Positions 18,165 to 25,943 of a DNA stretch of 30,041 nt are shown here, piece by piece; within the stretch, counting starts at the first letter, position 1; the number at the start of each line of letters is the position of its first letter. Below the pieces are notes generated by a model. It was not told the origin of the DNA and did no database searches. It saw only the letters and a program-made list of their open reading frames with translations. This DNA comes from Chrysophaeum taylorii (Eukaryota > Sar > Pelagophyceae > Pelagomonadales > Pelagomonadaceae). Position numbers and translations under genes: made by a program. The stretch lies in the NCBI GenBank assembly GCA_029834535.1, contig JAQMWT010000151.1, forward strand, positions 1 to 30,041, written 5' to 3'.

Positions 18165-18525
18165 CGTGCGGAACGTCGACGGTGGTGGGGGTGCGGTCGC
18201 CGGTGTTGGATGTACGCCCTCGCAACTGGAGCGCGGGGATGTGGTCGAGTTGGTATGAACCAGATGGCCAAGGAGGCGAGCGGGTGCAAAGGGGAACAGT
18301 GGGTGCCGGAGTGGCGAAGAGGGATGTGGCAGAGGAGGGGGGGCCCGAGATGGTGGGGAGTGTAGGACAGAAAGGCGGAGCGGGTGGTGAACCGGGAGAA
18401 CCGGGGCCGGGGCATCCGTGGAGATGGAGATGGTACGCGGGTAGGAGCGGGAGAGAAGCATCGGAGGTTTGTTCGGAAGGGGATGAAGGTAGGTGATGGG
18501 TGGGGAAAAGAGGTGAAAGAGACAA
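17962..18525 (-). pseudogene. Pro-rich ORF piece following the coiled coil
   Basis: Minus-strand frame, strongly Pro/Ser-rich, including LHLHGCPGPGSPGSPP, the counterpart of the second YGYDPGTPP unit of the plus-strand element. Its last 30 codons overlap the tandem duplication in a shifted frame, so the true frame changes near 18050. It continues the coiled-coil piece at 18535-19041 after a stop or frameshift. Confidence 0.42.
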
Positions 18526-18534
18526 TGCAGCATC

Positions 18535-19041
18535 TTAGGTGGGGTTGGTGGCATCCAAGGAGGCAAGGATGGTGTGGAGGACGGCGTGAGTTTCGTAGTG
18601 GGAGTTGCGGATGTCAGCGTGGGCAGTTTCGAGTGCATTAAGCTGGGTGTCCTTGAGATGGAGTTCGGCGTGGGTGGAGACCAGTTCGTCGGCTTGGATG
18701 TCGAGCTTGGCGGTGGCGAAGGCTAAGGCAGCGTCGGTTATGGTGAGTTTGGCGGCTGTGGAGGACAAAGCGTCGTCCTTGAGAGAGAGCGTGGCCTTGG
18801 TTGCGGTAAAATCGGCGGTTTGGGAGTCCAGTGCAGCCTGAGTGGTGGCCAACTCGCGTTGGAGCGCAGACGAAGGTGCATGGGAACTCGGAGAAGGAAT
18901 GTCGAGTGATGCTTGGGTGGTGACGGGAGAAGGGTCGTAGCCGTGGAGTGCGCAATCATGCGGGTGGAGGTGAAAAGCGGGAGGACCGCGATTTTCGAAA
19001 GGTGATGAATATCGGGCAGAAGGTACGTGGCATGACAACAC
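18535..19041 (-). pseudogene. HGYD plus coiled-coil ORF, N-terminal part of the minus-strand element protein
   Basis: Minus-strand frame of 168 codons opening at a GTG; no ATG supports the start. HLHPHDCALHGYDPSP is followed by about 100 residues with regular Ala/Leu spacing (ATTQAALDSQTADFTATKAT and on), a probable coiled coil. The plus-strand ORF 21079-21882 has the same layout: LHPRNYATHGYDGPG, then a coiled coil with TQTALARANARLD. This is the best evidence that the two LTR elements are related. Oligomerisation is a reasonable inference; the role is unknown. Confidence 0.5.
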
Positions 19042-19561
19042 CAGATCCTTCCTTGGTATCGATGTCCACTACAATGTCGCCGCTGGTCGTCTCACTATGA
19101 ATGTAGCAGCGAAGATCAACAAGATGCTTGCCGAGCATAAGCTCAACCTACATAATATGGACGTCCCATATTCGGACATCCTCATTCAAAAACCTTCTGC
19201 TAAACTTCTCTCAGACTCGGCTCCTACCTTAGACGTATTACGCCAAAATTTTCCTCGCTACTGTGGCACTAGTATATACATGTCTGTCCCATGTCGGCCT
19301 GATATCACCACTTTGTGCAACAAATGCTGCAAGGGCATGCACAACCCTGATCAGACCCATCTTCTGCACTTGTATGTTTTACTTCGCTACTTAAAGGGTA
19401 CTCCGAATGATTCACTCGACTATTCATCCGACAGCCCCTCTATTACGCCCTTTATTCAGCATCTGATCAGCCGCTATTCTGAACTGCATCACCTTCGTTT
19501 ACCCATTATCTGTTTTACTGGTGCAAGTTTTGCTGACCGTTCTGACCCTCGCTTGCGATCC
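19022..19561 (+). pseudogene. Copia 2 RT thumb and start of RNase H (5' part)
   Basis: The frame reads SFLGIDVHYN (family YLGI-type box after the RT active site), then SIYMSVPCRPDITTLCNKC (family ..L....RPDI), HLLHLYVLLRYLKGTPNDS and CFTGASFADRSDPRLRS, where RNase H starts. It is open throughout but cut at 19561 by the LTR element, inside the region before the K-S-T/S-G box. The apparent stop at 19562-19564 belongs to the insert. RNase H continues at 22785. Confidence 0.85.
19557..19561 (+). repeat. Target site duplication GATCC, left
   Basis: GATCC precedes the inserted element and is repeated at 22780-22784, directly after it. Five bases is the usual length for LTR retrotransposons. Confidence 0.85.
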
Positions 19562-19781
19562 TAGAGGTAGAAAATTTCATTTTCGCCATGACCCCCTCCC
19601 CCCACCCCCCCTTCTCTCGCTCTCGCTAAAAAAGCACACTACGTACACGCTCAAGAAGCCCGTCACCTGATACTGTCAAGTGCGGGTCCTGCGTCGAAGG
19701 AGACAGGACGCACAGAGGACAAAGCACTTCTACCACTGCGACTAGGACTCCGCCAAGGTGACATCAAATTTTATGTCTCTG
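19562..19781 (+). repeat. Left LTR (R1)
   Basis: It begins TAGAGGTAGAAAATTTCAT and ends ATGTCTCTG. It aligns over its full length with R2 and R3, including CACACTACGTACACGCTCAA and GGAGACAGGACGCACAGAGG. A poly-C tract lies near the start. Confidence 0.88.
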
Positions 19782-19792
19782 GGTTATGGGCC
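19782..19792 (+). promoter_or_regulatory. Putative primer-binding site, first copy
   Basis: GGTTATGGGCC follows R1. The same position after R2 has GGTTTGGGCCC, so the shared TGGGCC core may pair with a tRNA 3' end. Confidence 0.4.
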
Positions 19793-20006
19793 GGTAGAAA
19801 ACTTCATTTTCGGCATGACCCCCCCCACCACCCCCCCTTCTCTCACTCTCGCTAAAAAAACACACTACGTACACGCTCAAGAAGCCCGTCACCTGACACT
19901 GTCAAGTGCTGTCCCTGCGTCGAAGGAGACAGGACGCACAGAGGACAAGCACTTCTGATACTGTGACTAGGACTCCGCCAAGGTGACATCAAATTTTATG
20001 TCTCTA
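19793..20006 (+). repeat. Tandem LTR (R2)
   Basis: Full-length relative of R1, lacking only the first four bases, ending ATGTCTCTA. LTR-primer site-LTR-primer site order suggests unequal recombination or nested integration. Confidence 0.88.
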
Positions 20007-20022
20007 GGTTTGGGCCCTTGTC
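20007..20022 (+). promoter_or_regulatory. Putative primer-binding site, second copy
   Basis: GGTTTGGGCCCTTGTC directly after R2. TGGGCCC starts with the TGG expected for pairing with the CCA end of a tRNA. The tRNA is not identified. Confidence 0.45.
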
Positions 20023-20172
20023 ACAGTCGCGGAGTTCTTCAATCTCGCGTTACTCGGAGACAATCGCTCGCTCGACGTCCCGACCTCGACAGGCTATCGA
20101 AGTTCACTTCGACGCCACCCCCCCAACTCAAGTCAAGCCAAGATCCCCACCACGTCATCATCATCGCCCAAG

Positions 20173-20529
20173 ATGTCTCGCGGCAACCAAGATATGCGAC
20201 GAGAACTCGAACAACTGAAGCAAGAACATGATGACTTAAAGAAAGAGCACGCTCGAACTATCGATCAACTCAAGCAATATCAAGCCGCACGCGACAACGC
20301 ACGCGACCAGCAATTCCAGCAGATGCAGAACCAGCTCGCCGCTCTTACTGGCGGAACCCCTCCTGCACCCGCCCCAGCGAGTACACCTTCACGCACACCC
20401 CGGAACCCACCCCCAGCACGTTCACAAGTCAAGACCCACAGACCCCAACCACGTCCCGCGACTCGCAGCACAAGATGTCGCGCACGCAAGACCACGACCA
20501 AGACCCGCACCAAGCGATCGCACCACTAG
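20173..20529 (+). CDS. Gag-like coiled-coil protein, N-terminal ORF of the LTR element
   Basis: An ATG at 20173 opens a frame of 118 codons. Residues 1-55 are a charged coiled coil (RRELEQLKQEHDDLKKEHAR), followed by a Gln-rich stretch, a Pro/Ala linker and an Arg/Thr/Lys-rich basic end. It is the first ORF after the primer site, where gag lies. The frame ends at 20529; one frame change continues it into the acidic segment starting near 20573, so the real protein was longer. Gag is inferred from position, coiled coil and basic segment; there is no zinc knuckle. Confidence 0.5.
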   Translation: MSRGNQDMRRELEQLKQEHDDLKKEHARTIDQLKQYQAARDNARDQQFQQMQNQLAALTGGTPPAPAPASTPSRTPRNPPPARSQVKTHRPQPRPATRSTRCRARKTTTKTRTKRSHH

Positions 20530-20572
20530 CAGACGATTTCGCCGCCGACCAGCCGCCGACCATGCCGCCAAC

Positions 20573-21078
20573 GACGAAGATCTCGACGACGACGATGAAG
20601 AAGATCTCGACGACGATCAACTCGACGCACTCGCCGCGGACTCCGCCGCCCACTGTGCCCAAGTAGCCGCCCACCTCGCTCTGTCTGGGCAGCTGCATAA
20701 GCAGCTCCATACCCCACTGCAGTTCGCCGCTGCCTCAGCCGCCAGCAGCGCCATGCTTCACCCGCTCTACCAGCAGAGGACCAAACGGATCGACGCCATT
20801 TACAGCCGAACCTCCCCTCCAGCCGCCGCAGCTCCTCTCGCTGTTGCCGCCGCTCCCGCTTCACCACCACAAGCCCCGACCCCTCCGGTCACAACACCAC
20901 GAGCCCCGACCACTCCGGTCACAACACCACCCAAAGCCACGACCACCCCGGTCACCACACCGACCGTCCCGATCGTCCCACCGATCATCCCGGTCGTCAC
21001 CCCAACCCAATCCCACCTTCCTCTGCCTCTCCAGGCACCACCCCATCACCATCACCCTGTTCGCTTTCCTCGCCACCG
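20573..21078 (+). pseudogene. Acidic and Thr/Pro-repeat middle part of the element protein
   Basis: In the frame of ATG 20753 the sequence reads an acidic run (DEDLDDDDEEDLDDDQLD), an Ala/His-rich helix-like part (AAHLALSGQLHKQLHTP) and then a Pro/Thr/Val tail with three 30-bp tandem units (about 20873-20965) encoding AP-TPVTTP. It joins the coiled-coil ORF upstream and the HGYD ORF downstream by frame changes. The layout coiled coil, acidic, extended Pro/Thr is typical of a structural protein. No enzyme motif. Confidence 0.45.
20873..20965 (+). repeat. 30-bp tandem coding repeat, three units
   Basis: Units start GCCCCGACCCCTCCGGTCAC, GCCCCGACCACTCCGGTCAC and AAAGCCACGACCACCCCGGT. They encode Pro/Thr/Val repeats in the frame of ATG 20753. 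Confidence 0.8.
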
Positions 21079-21882
21079 ATGTCGAACACACCACCAGCAC
21101 TCCACACTCAAGTCCCCATCTCCGACACCACTGCCATTATTACCCCGGTACATGGCACACTCCTCTCCGAAGACCAACGCCTCCACCCGCGCAACTACGC
21201 CACCCATGGTTATGACGGCCCTGGCAGCTTCTCCGACACCACCACCCTTCCTCCTTCCTCTATGAACCCCGAGGTTCTCTACCACGTATTGATCGCAACT
21301 CAAACCGCACTTGCCCGCGCCAACGCCCGCCTTGACGCCGAAGCCCGCGCTCACAACGAAACCAAATCCGATCTCGCCCAAGCACTAGCTCATCTTTCCG
21401 CCCAAGAAGCCTCCTTCGCGATCCTCCACGACACCCAACGAGCCCCGGATAGTGTTCTTCAACAAATCCTTAACTCCCTTCCACCGCCTATCCACCCGGA
21501 TGCCCCTCGTATCACCCCCCACACCTACTCCATCTACGGTTACGACCCTGGTACACCCCCATGCACCGACACCATATCCCCACCGGCACCACAGCCGCAA
21601 GTTGTTCCTTCACCGCCGACCCCTTTCGCTCCAACACCCACTGTCGCTCCGACTCTCCCTTCAGACCCACGTTCCTCTTCTGAGGGCGTAAACCCGCCAA
21701 ACCTCTCTCACGACCCACCCCCCTTCCACTTTCCCGGCCCCGGACCCGGCACCCCGGACTCCTCACACCATCTCATTTCTCCCGCACACGCCACTTGTAG
21801 TGGTTTTTCTCTCAGACACCCGCCCCTCTTGGCCGGGCCAGAGGCTTCAACAACCCTTTCTCCCAACCCGAACCGCGGGTGA
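21079..21882 (+). CDS. HGYD/coiled-coil protein of the LTR element
   Basis: A frame of 267 codons from an ATG at 21079. LHPRNYATHGYDGPGSFSD is followed by a coiled coil of about 70 residues (TQTALARANARLDAEARAHN), then a second unit TYSIYGYDPGTPP and a long Pro-rich tail. The minus-strand ORF 18535-19041 shares the first unit, the coiled coil and, in the next piece, a counterpart of the second unit. I do not know the family. The start is uncertain because the frame change from the upstream segment falls near 21000-21080. Confidence 0.5.
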   Translation: MSNTPPALHTQVPISDTTAIITPVHGTLLSEDQRLHPRNYATHGYDGPGSFSDTTTLPPSSMNPEVLYHVLIATQTALARANARLDAEARAHNETKSDLAQALAHLSAQEASFAILHDTQRAPDSVLQQILNSLPPPIHPDAPRITPHTYSIYGYDPGTPPCTDTISPPAPQPQVVPSPPTPFAPTPTVAPTLPSDPRSSSEGVNPPNLSHDPPPFHFPGPGPGTPDSSHHLISPAHATCSGFSLRHPPLLAGPEASTTLSPNPNRG

Positions 21883-22563
21883 AACCACCACACGCCCGAT
21901 CTCAGCGTAATACCTCACGCCATCGCGAAATCGGACAATCAAATGAGGGTAATAGCAAGAAGACAGCAAGAAAGCAATACAAATGCCTGGTATATTGGGC
22001 TCAGTGGAAGCGCAGGTGGGGGTGTCAAGATGACACCCCCCCCATAATTGCAAGGTCAGTACCAGATCAACAATCAGGGTAAGTCAGGTGGCAGGCAGGC
22101 AAGTGGGGGAATGGGCGTTACTGCCACACACTCCTTTGCCCAAGTCCCCTCCCGACCGCATTCCTTCGCCTCCACCATGTGACCCACCTCCATCTTACGC
22201 CGACTCCCCACTCAAACATACCCTCTTCCCACACAACGGACCCGGCCCCAGTACCACCTACACCCCTCCAGGCCTTCTTCTAGCCGAATCCACCCTCCAA
22301 AACCTCACCACCCGCATCACTCACCCCCCATGATTCGAACTTTCGGCCTCATACAGCCTCGACGACGAAGACCAAAACTACTACAACGCACCTTCCCCAC
22401 CCTCCCCTCCCCTGATTCCATGGACGACTCCGTCCCCGCCGCCAAACCCAACCACCACCCTTCTCACGACCACACCCTCTTCGGCTACTTCCCCGCCGTC
22501 CGCTCTTTTCCTTCTGCGACCTTTCTTGGTCCAGAGCTCCCCCGAGTTCGCTCTGTGAGGGCG
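21883..22563 (+). other. Internal 3' part of the LTR element
   Basis: After the HGYD ORF comes a 200-base stretch of different composition (21890-22090, AT-richer, with a hairpin at 22017-22044), perhaps a small insertion. Then a Pro-rich frame resumes, with TLFPHNGPGPSTTY at about 22212-22253 matching the minus-strand element, and SLDDEDQNYYN after a TGA near 22331-22333. CTCTGTGAGGGCG at 22551-22563 is the polypurine tract for R3. Confidence 0.55.
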
Positions 22564-22779
22564 TAAAGGTAGAAAATTTCATTTTCGCCATGGCCCCCCA
22601 CCACCCCCCCCCTCTCTCACTCTCGCTAAAATGCACACTACGTACACGCTCAAGAAGCCCGTCACCTGACACTGTCAAGTGCTGTCCCTGCGTCGAAGGA
22701 GACAGGACGCACAGAGGACAAGCACTTCTACCACTGCGACTAGGACTCCGCCAAGGTGATATCAAATTTTCTGTCTCTA
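22564..22779 (+). repeat. Right LTR (R3)
   Basis: It begins TAAAGGTAGAAAATTTCAT, directly after CTGTGAGGGCG, and ends CTGTCTCTA, directly before the GATCC duplication. Similarity to R1 and R2 runs over the whole length. Confidence 0.88.
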
Positions 22780-22784
22780 GATCC
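22780..22784 (+). repeat. Target site duplication GATCC, right
   Basis: It matches 19557-19561. Copia 2 coding sequence resumes in frame at 22785. Confidence 0.85.
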
Positions 22785-23318
22785 AATTCTGGTGCATGTA
22801 TCTTCGTCTTTAGCAATCTCGCATTCTGGTCTAGCAAACGCCAAACTCTTACTGCCAAAAGCACCATGGAAGCTGAACTCATCGCCGCCAGCGCAGCCAC
22901 CGATGAATGTCACTGGTTTCACCAGCCATTCTCCTCCCACCCTTCTTTATTTTCGTGTGATCGAGCTCACGCTATGCCCCTGCTTATTGATGACGCTAGC
23001 GCATTACATGTCGCTAATCACCCTAAAGTCAGTGCTCCCTCTCGTCATGTCAATTTACGGGAATTTCGCATTCGGGACTACCGAGCCAACTCGGTCATTC
23101 GTCCTCTCTGGTGTCCTACGCACTACCAGGTCGCTGATCATTTTCCGAAGCTCCTTCCACGCAATTTATCCCAAAAGTTCAAAAACGCCTACGGTGTTCA
23201 CTCAACCTCCTCTTCACCGCCGTCTCATCAAGTTACTCTTGCAGCTACTCTTCCACCGTACGACTCTGTCCAGAACACTCTCTATGTTCTTGTCGCTGGT
23301 AAGACGCGTCCTGCTTAG
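22785..23318 (+). pseudogene. Copia 2 RNase H (3' part)
   Basis: Starting at the insertion point the frame reads SNSGACIFVFSNLAFWSSKR (family S-T-S-G-Y.F..W.S.KQ), KSTMEAELIAASAATDE (catalytic Glu), LLIDDASALHVANHP (Asp box), SRHVNLREFRIRDYRANSVI and YQVADHFPKLL (family .ADi.TKpL), so RNase H is complete when joined with 19022-19561. It continues for about 45 residues of unknown function to a stop at 23318. The upstream apparent start at 22590 lies in the LTR and is not real. Free of stops, this is among the best preserved coding pieces in the window. Confidence 0.85.
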
Positions 23319-23331
23319 TTTGATCCAGATT

Positions 23332-23360
23332 TCGCTCACCGAGTTCAATCTGTGAGGGCG
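23332..23360 (+). promoter_or_regulatory. Polypurine tract and conserved internal end of copia 2
   Basis: GAGTTCAATCTGTGAGGGCG just before the LTR. It matches the minus strand at 11614-11635, and resembles 22541-22563. Confidence 0.75.
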
Positions 23361-23555
23361 TAGAGATAGAAAATCCGAGTTAGGTAGTACCCCCTATTAT
23401 AGGGTTAGTTCCCTCAACTTCAGCACCTTTCAATATAAGAAAACGCTGTGTTATTCACACCGGCTGTCCTCGTTCCAGGAGACAGATTCGAGGACAGACT
23501 ACCACTGTTCTCACGCTCTGCTGAAGGGTAGCACAGTTGGAATTGCTGTTCTCTA
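23361..23555 (+). repeat. 3' LTR of copia 2
   Basis: 195 bases from TAGAGATAGAAAATCC to GCTGTTCTCTA. It matches the reverse complement of copy B at 11074-11249 (AAGAAAACGCTGTGT, GGAGACAG, TACCACTG and the end). TATAAGAAAA at 23436-23445 could be a promoter core. Confidence 0.82.
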
Positions 23556-23838
23556 CAGCTTTCGATGGACATCCGCCGAATTTGGTGACCGTCCGACGCC
23601 CAGCAGCCCGCCGCGAGGCGCCAGAAGCGCCGACGTTAAGAACATCGGTCAGCGGGTTTAGTCTTAAGGCGTTTTCCGACTTAGACCCGTTCTTCACCGG
23701 GGGGCTTAAGCCTTATCCTGTTGATGGAATCAACAAATACGAATCGAATAATCCGACGACCGTCCGACGACCGTCCGACCGTCCGTCCGACCAGTATAGA
23801 AAAATTAAAGGGGAAAGTCAAGTTTCCAACCACCATAT
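23556..23838. other. Flank between copia 2 and the motif array
   Basis: No convincing gene. A plus-strand frame (23537-23968) crosses from the LTR into the motif array and is probably chance. Short tandem words based on CCGTCCGACGA lie at 23753-23792, and a small hairpin GTTGAT/ATCAAC at about 23720-23734. Confidence 0.4.
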
Positions 23839-23914
23839 AAGTTTGGTCACCGTAAACCCTCAACAAGTTTGGTCACTTAAGTTTGGTCAATCCGCATCTT
23901 GGTTGACTAAACTT
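23839..23914 (+). repeat. AAGTTTGGTCA motif cluster A
   Basis: AAGTTTGGTCA at 23839-23849, 23865-23875 and 23879-23889, then one inverted variant (TGACTAAACTT, 23904-23914). The first three are exact copies. Confidence 0.88.
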
Positions 23915-23938
23915 GTACTGTTAGAGAGCAAACATAAG

Positions 23939-24608
23939 GGTTCACTGACAAAACAAGGGCCGCCGTGATCAAGCTTCCAGCGGTTCTGCATGTCTCGCTG
24001 TGACTCCGGAGCGTCCTTCGACTTCGAAACGAACGACGAGGAGGACGGTATCGATGCGGGCTTCGCTCAGGTCGAGCGGGAGCGTGGTGTGGTAACACGC
24101 CGACTTCGGTTGACCACGACGCCGAGAAAGAAAACAAGAAGTCGCGTGCCCAGACGAAGGTAAACGACTATGAAAGATCGCCGAGTACGCTGTCGCAGCT
24201 CAGAGCGCGCAAACACGAGGCTCCACTTTATTCGATCTGAACAAGATGCCAAGTTCAGCATGTGTGTTCTCGAGGCCGACTTGCAGCAGATGATGTTCGA
24301 CACGGGCGGCAAGTTGAAGGCGTGTACAACATGCTCTACAGCGCGACAGCGCTGTCGTTCAAGTGCTATATGCAAGGTGCAGCTTTTATGTGCGTGCTGC
24401 CCGTTGTGATATGCAAGTAGACAATATCGTCACGTGTGCTAAAAGGCACATCTGCTCCGAACCTTCGTGCCGACAAAGATCCAGCTATCGCGCGAAGCAC
24501 TTCTGTGAGGCCGTGTCGGTCCTCATCAAGGGCTTTATGGAGGGCAAGTCAGGCGCATCTTCTCGGCATATGCGTTTGATAGACATCTGCAACAATGTCA
24601 TCCGCTAA
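23939..24608 (+). pseudogene. Unrecognised broken coding remnant 1
   Basis: Several short plus-strand frames follow each other (24170-24409, 24363-24608) with ordinary, non-repetitive protein composition: acidic near 24010-24060 (FETNDEEDG), then QDAKFSMCVLEADLQQM and HICSEPSCRQRSSYRAKHF. I do not recognise the family. It is flanked by motif clusters A and B, in opposite orientations, so it may be the gene of a transposon whose ends carry the motif. Frameshifts and stops make it non-functional. Confidence 0.35.
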
Positions 24609-24780
24609 AGGCACGAGATGACGAACCGGGATCGTTCGCTGTAGTCTGTCATAAACATCGGACTAATAAGGAGGATCCGGAAAATCTTGGGCGGCGAAAC
24701 GGCGCGGTATCAGCGCCGTCTTGCGCAGGCCTTGTTTGTGGATGTTGTTCTGCGAGTGTTCGCATGTTGATGCGTGTGTA

Positions 24781-24973
24781 TGGTCAAACTTGGAGGCTTT
24801 GTGACCAAACTTGTAACATCGTTGATCAAACTTTGTGATCAAACTTGCGGCCTTGTGATCAAACTTCAATTCGAGTAATCAAACTTGCATGTAAGTGACA
24901 AAACTCTTAGCTTTTTGTGATCAAACCTAATTCAATTTGGTGTGATCAAATTTCGAACAATCACATCAAACTT
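24781..24973 (+). repeat. TGATCAAACTT motif cluster B, about 20-bp period
   Basis: Ten copies of TGATCAAACTT or close variants start at 24781, 24802, 24823, 24836, 24856, 24876, 24896, 24918, 24943 and 24963, all in the same orientation, inverted relative to most of cluster A. Steps are 20-25 bases except one of 13. The last three are more diverged. Confidence 0.9.
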
Positions 24974-25049
24974 GTCATATTTGAGGCTTGTACTGATGAC
25001 TGGGTTAGAATTACAGGGGTGGTGTCAGCGATCTTCCGGAGAGAGGATG

Positions 25050-25702
25050 TCGACGTCTTGACATCCCTTCGCGCCGCAGCTTGTATTTGCCGACTTTCTC
25101 GTACAGTGCTCGACGGTGCAGCAGCAGCGGGAGATCTTGCGGCGGGGCGGGGTTGTCGAGATGCTCGCGGAGGAGGAGGATAAGGAGGTGTTCACTTACG
25201 GTCGTGCGAGTTGCTTATGCAGGCGCAACGGCACGTGTTCGCGTTGCCGTCCCATGTCCAAGCTGGACAGATAACTCCGGATCGGGTACGCGACGGTGAG
25301 GAACTCCTGAACGTGGTCCTGTACGGTCCCGCACGAGTGTGGGACTACAATCTTTGGGTGCGCCAGGGGCGTTGCTCGCGCAGTTTCTTGAGGTCGTCGA
25401 GTTTCGCGTTCTCGACCCCGAGTCGATTATCAAGGACGCGCACCCTCTCGGATTTTGGGATGCAGAATGGGGTGATCCGTCTCACGCAGACCATGTAAAT
25501 CTGGTGACCGATGTCCGCTTGTTGCTGAAGATTGACGTACGACCACGGCAACACCACCGTGGCGAGTCGCGGTTTGGGTGGCTTCTACGAACGATGGAAG
25601 GTACGAGAATGGGCCCAGCTTAAGTACGCCAAGCCGCAGGAATCTGCTCTCGAGGCCGCGCGTCGCTGGAAGCTCTCCTTGCGTATCGCCGCGCTGTCTT
25701 AG
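25050..25702 (+). pseudogene. Unrecognised broken coding remnant 2
   Basis: A plus-strand coding trace moves between frames: QREILRRGGVVEMLAEEEDK (about 25120-25180), HVFALPSHVQAGQITPDRVR to VVLYGPARVWDYNLWV (25228-25360), then LLAQFLEVVEFRVLDPESII to LLLKIDVRPRQ (25370-25545), and finally GGFYERWKVREWAQLKYAKP to a TAG at 25700-25702. Composition and continuity suggest a real ancestral gene with at least two frameshifts. No domain is recognised; it lies between motif clusters B and C. Confidence 0.4.
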
Positions 25703-25850
25703 GATGGATCTCCTCCTAAGGCGGTCATGGGGGGTGCCCATGCCGCGCGTGTAACGCCACGGTAGATTCTGCTAGCTGCACCACCTAGCTCTCGCTTTTA
25801 AAGTATTTTCGCACCAAAAGCGCTCACGCGCCCCCTTAAAAAGCCTCCTC
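25703..25850. other. Spacer
   Basis: Short noncoding spacer before cluster C; nothing recognised. Confidence 0.3.
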
Positions 25851-25929
25851 AAGTTTGATTTTAAAAGCCAAAGTTTGGTCAATACCGTGGAAGTTCGAGG
25901 AGTAGTGATCAAACTTGTTGACCAAACTT
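25851..25929. repeat. Motif cluster C, both orientations
   Basis: AAGTTTGATTT (25851) and AAGTTTGGTCA (25871-25881), then TGATCAAACTT (25906-25916) and TGACCAAACTT (25919-25929), giving an inverted arrangement. Confidence 0.85.
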
Positions 25930-25943
25930 GCAAGGTTATAAAT

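Larger units (their letters stand above)
11431..19041 (-). mobile_element. Large minus-strand LTR element without polymerase (5'-truncated)
   Basis: It begins (in its own direction) near 19041 without a visible 5' LTR and ends in LTR C with a polypurine tract. The 7.4 kb between carries only broken ORFs rich in Ser, Thr, Pro, His and Asp, with a coiled coil near the start. No RT, integrase or RNase H motif is seen on the minus strand. The protein shares LHP..xAxHGYD and HNGPGS motifs, in the same order, with the plus-strand element at 19562-22779. Known parallels are large non-autonomous LTR elements. Extent and unity are inference: a GC-rich block, a retroposon tail and an inverted block interrupt it. 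Confidence 0.55.
19562..22779 (+). mobile_element. Non-autonomous LTR element of the TAGAG family, inserted in copia 2 RNase H
   Basis: A 3.2-kb element with direct-repeat LTRs at 19562-19781 and 22564-22779, a GATCC target duplication, a polypurine tract before the right LTR and a putative primer site after the left ones. A third LTR (19793-20006) sits in tandem at the left. The internal 2.5 kb encodes a gag-like coiled-coil/acidic protein and a Pro/Thr/His-rich protein with HGYD units, but no polymerase, so movement must have depended on enzymes from elsewhere, plausibly copia 2. Confidence 0.82.
19022..23555 (+). mobile_element. Ty1/copia retrotransposon 2, 5'-truncated and split by an LTR element
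   Basis: Plus-strand RT thumb (from about 19043) is interrupted in RNase H at 19561 and resumes at 22785 after the inserted element, then runs to a stop at 23318, a polypurine tract and a 3' LTR (23361-23555). The reading frame rejoins exactly after removing the insert and one GATCC copy. The left end abuts the minus-strand element at about 19030-19045; everything upstream of RT thumb is missing. It shares LTR ends and polypurine tract with the polymerase-free elements in this window and could be their source of enzymes. Confidence 0.85.

Noticed and set aside
19562..20006. R1 and R2 as MITEs with terminal inverted repeats TAGAG...CTCTA
   Set aside because: The inverted ends are real, but direct repetition around an internal region, a polypurine tract before R3, a primer-like site after R1 and R2 and one GATCC duplication for the whole 3.2 kb fit LTRs better.
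22078..22086. GGGTAAGT as a splice donor
   Set aside because: No acceptor or exon continuity could be shown; the sequence lies in a decayed element.
23537..23968. Plus-strand ORF of 143 codons
   Set aside because: It starts inside an LTR and reads through short tandem words and the 11-mer array; chance frame.
24781..24973. Regularly spaced repeats resembling a CRISPR array
   Set aside because: The repeat unit is only 11 bases with variants, the gaps are about 10 bases, and the window is eukaryotic with retrotransposons.
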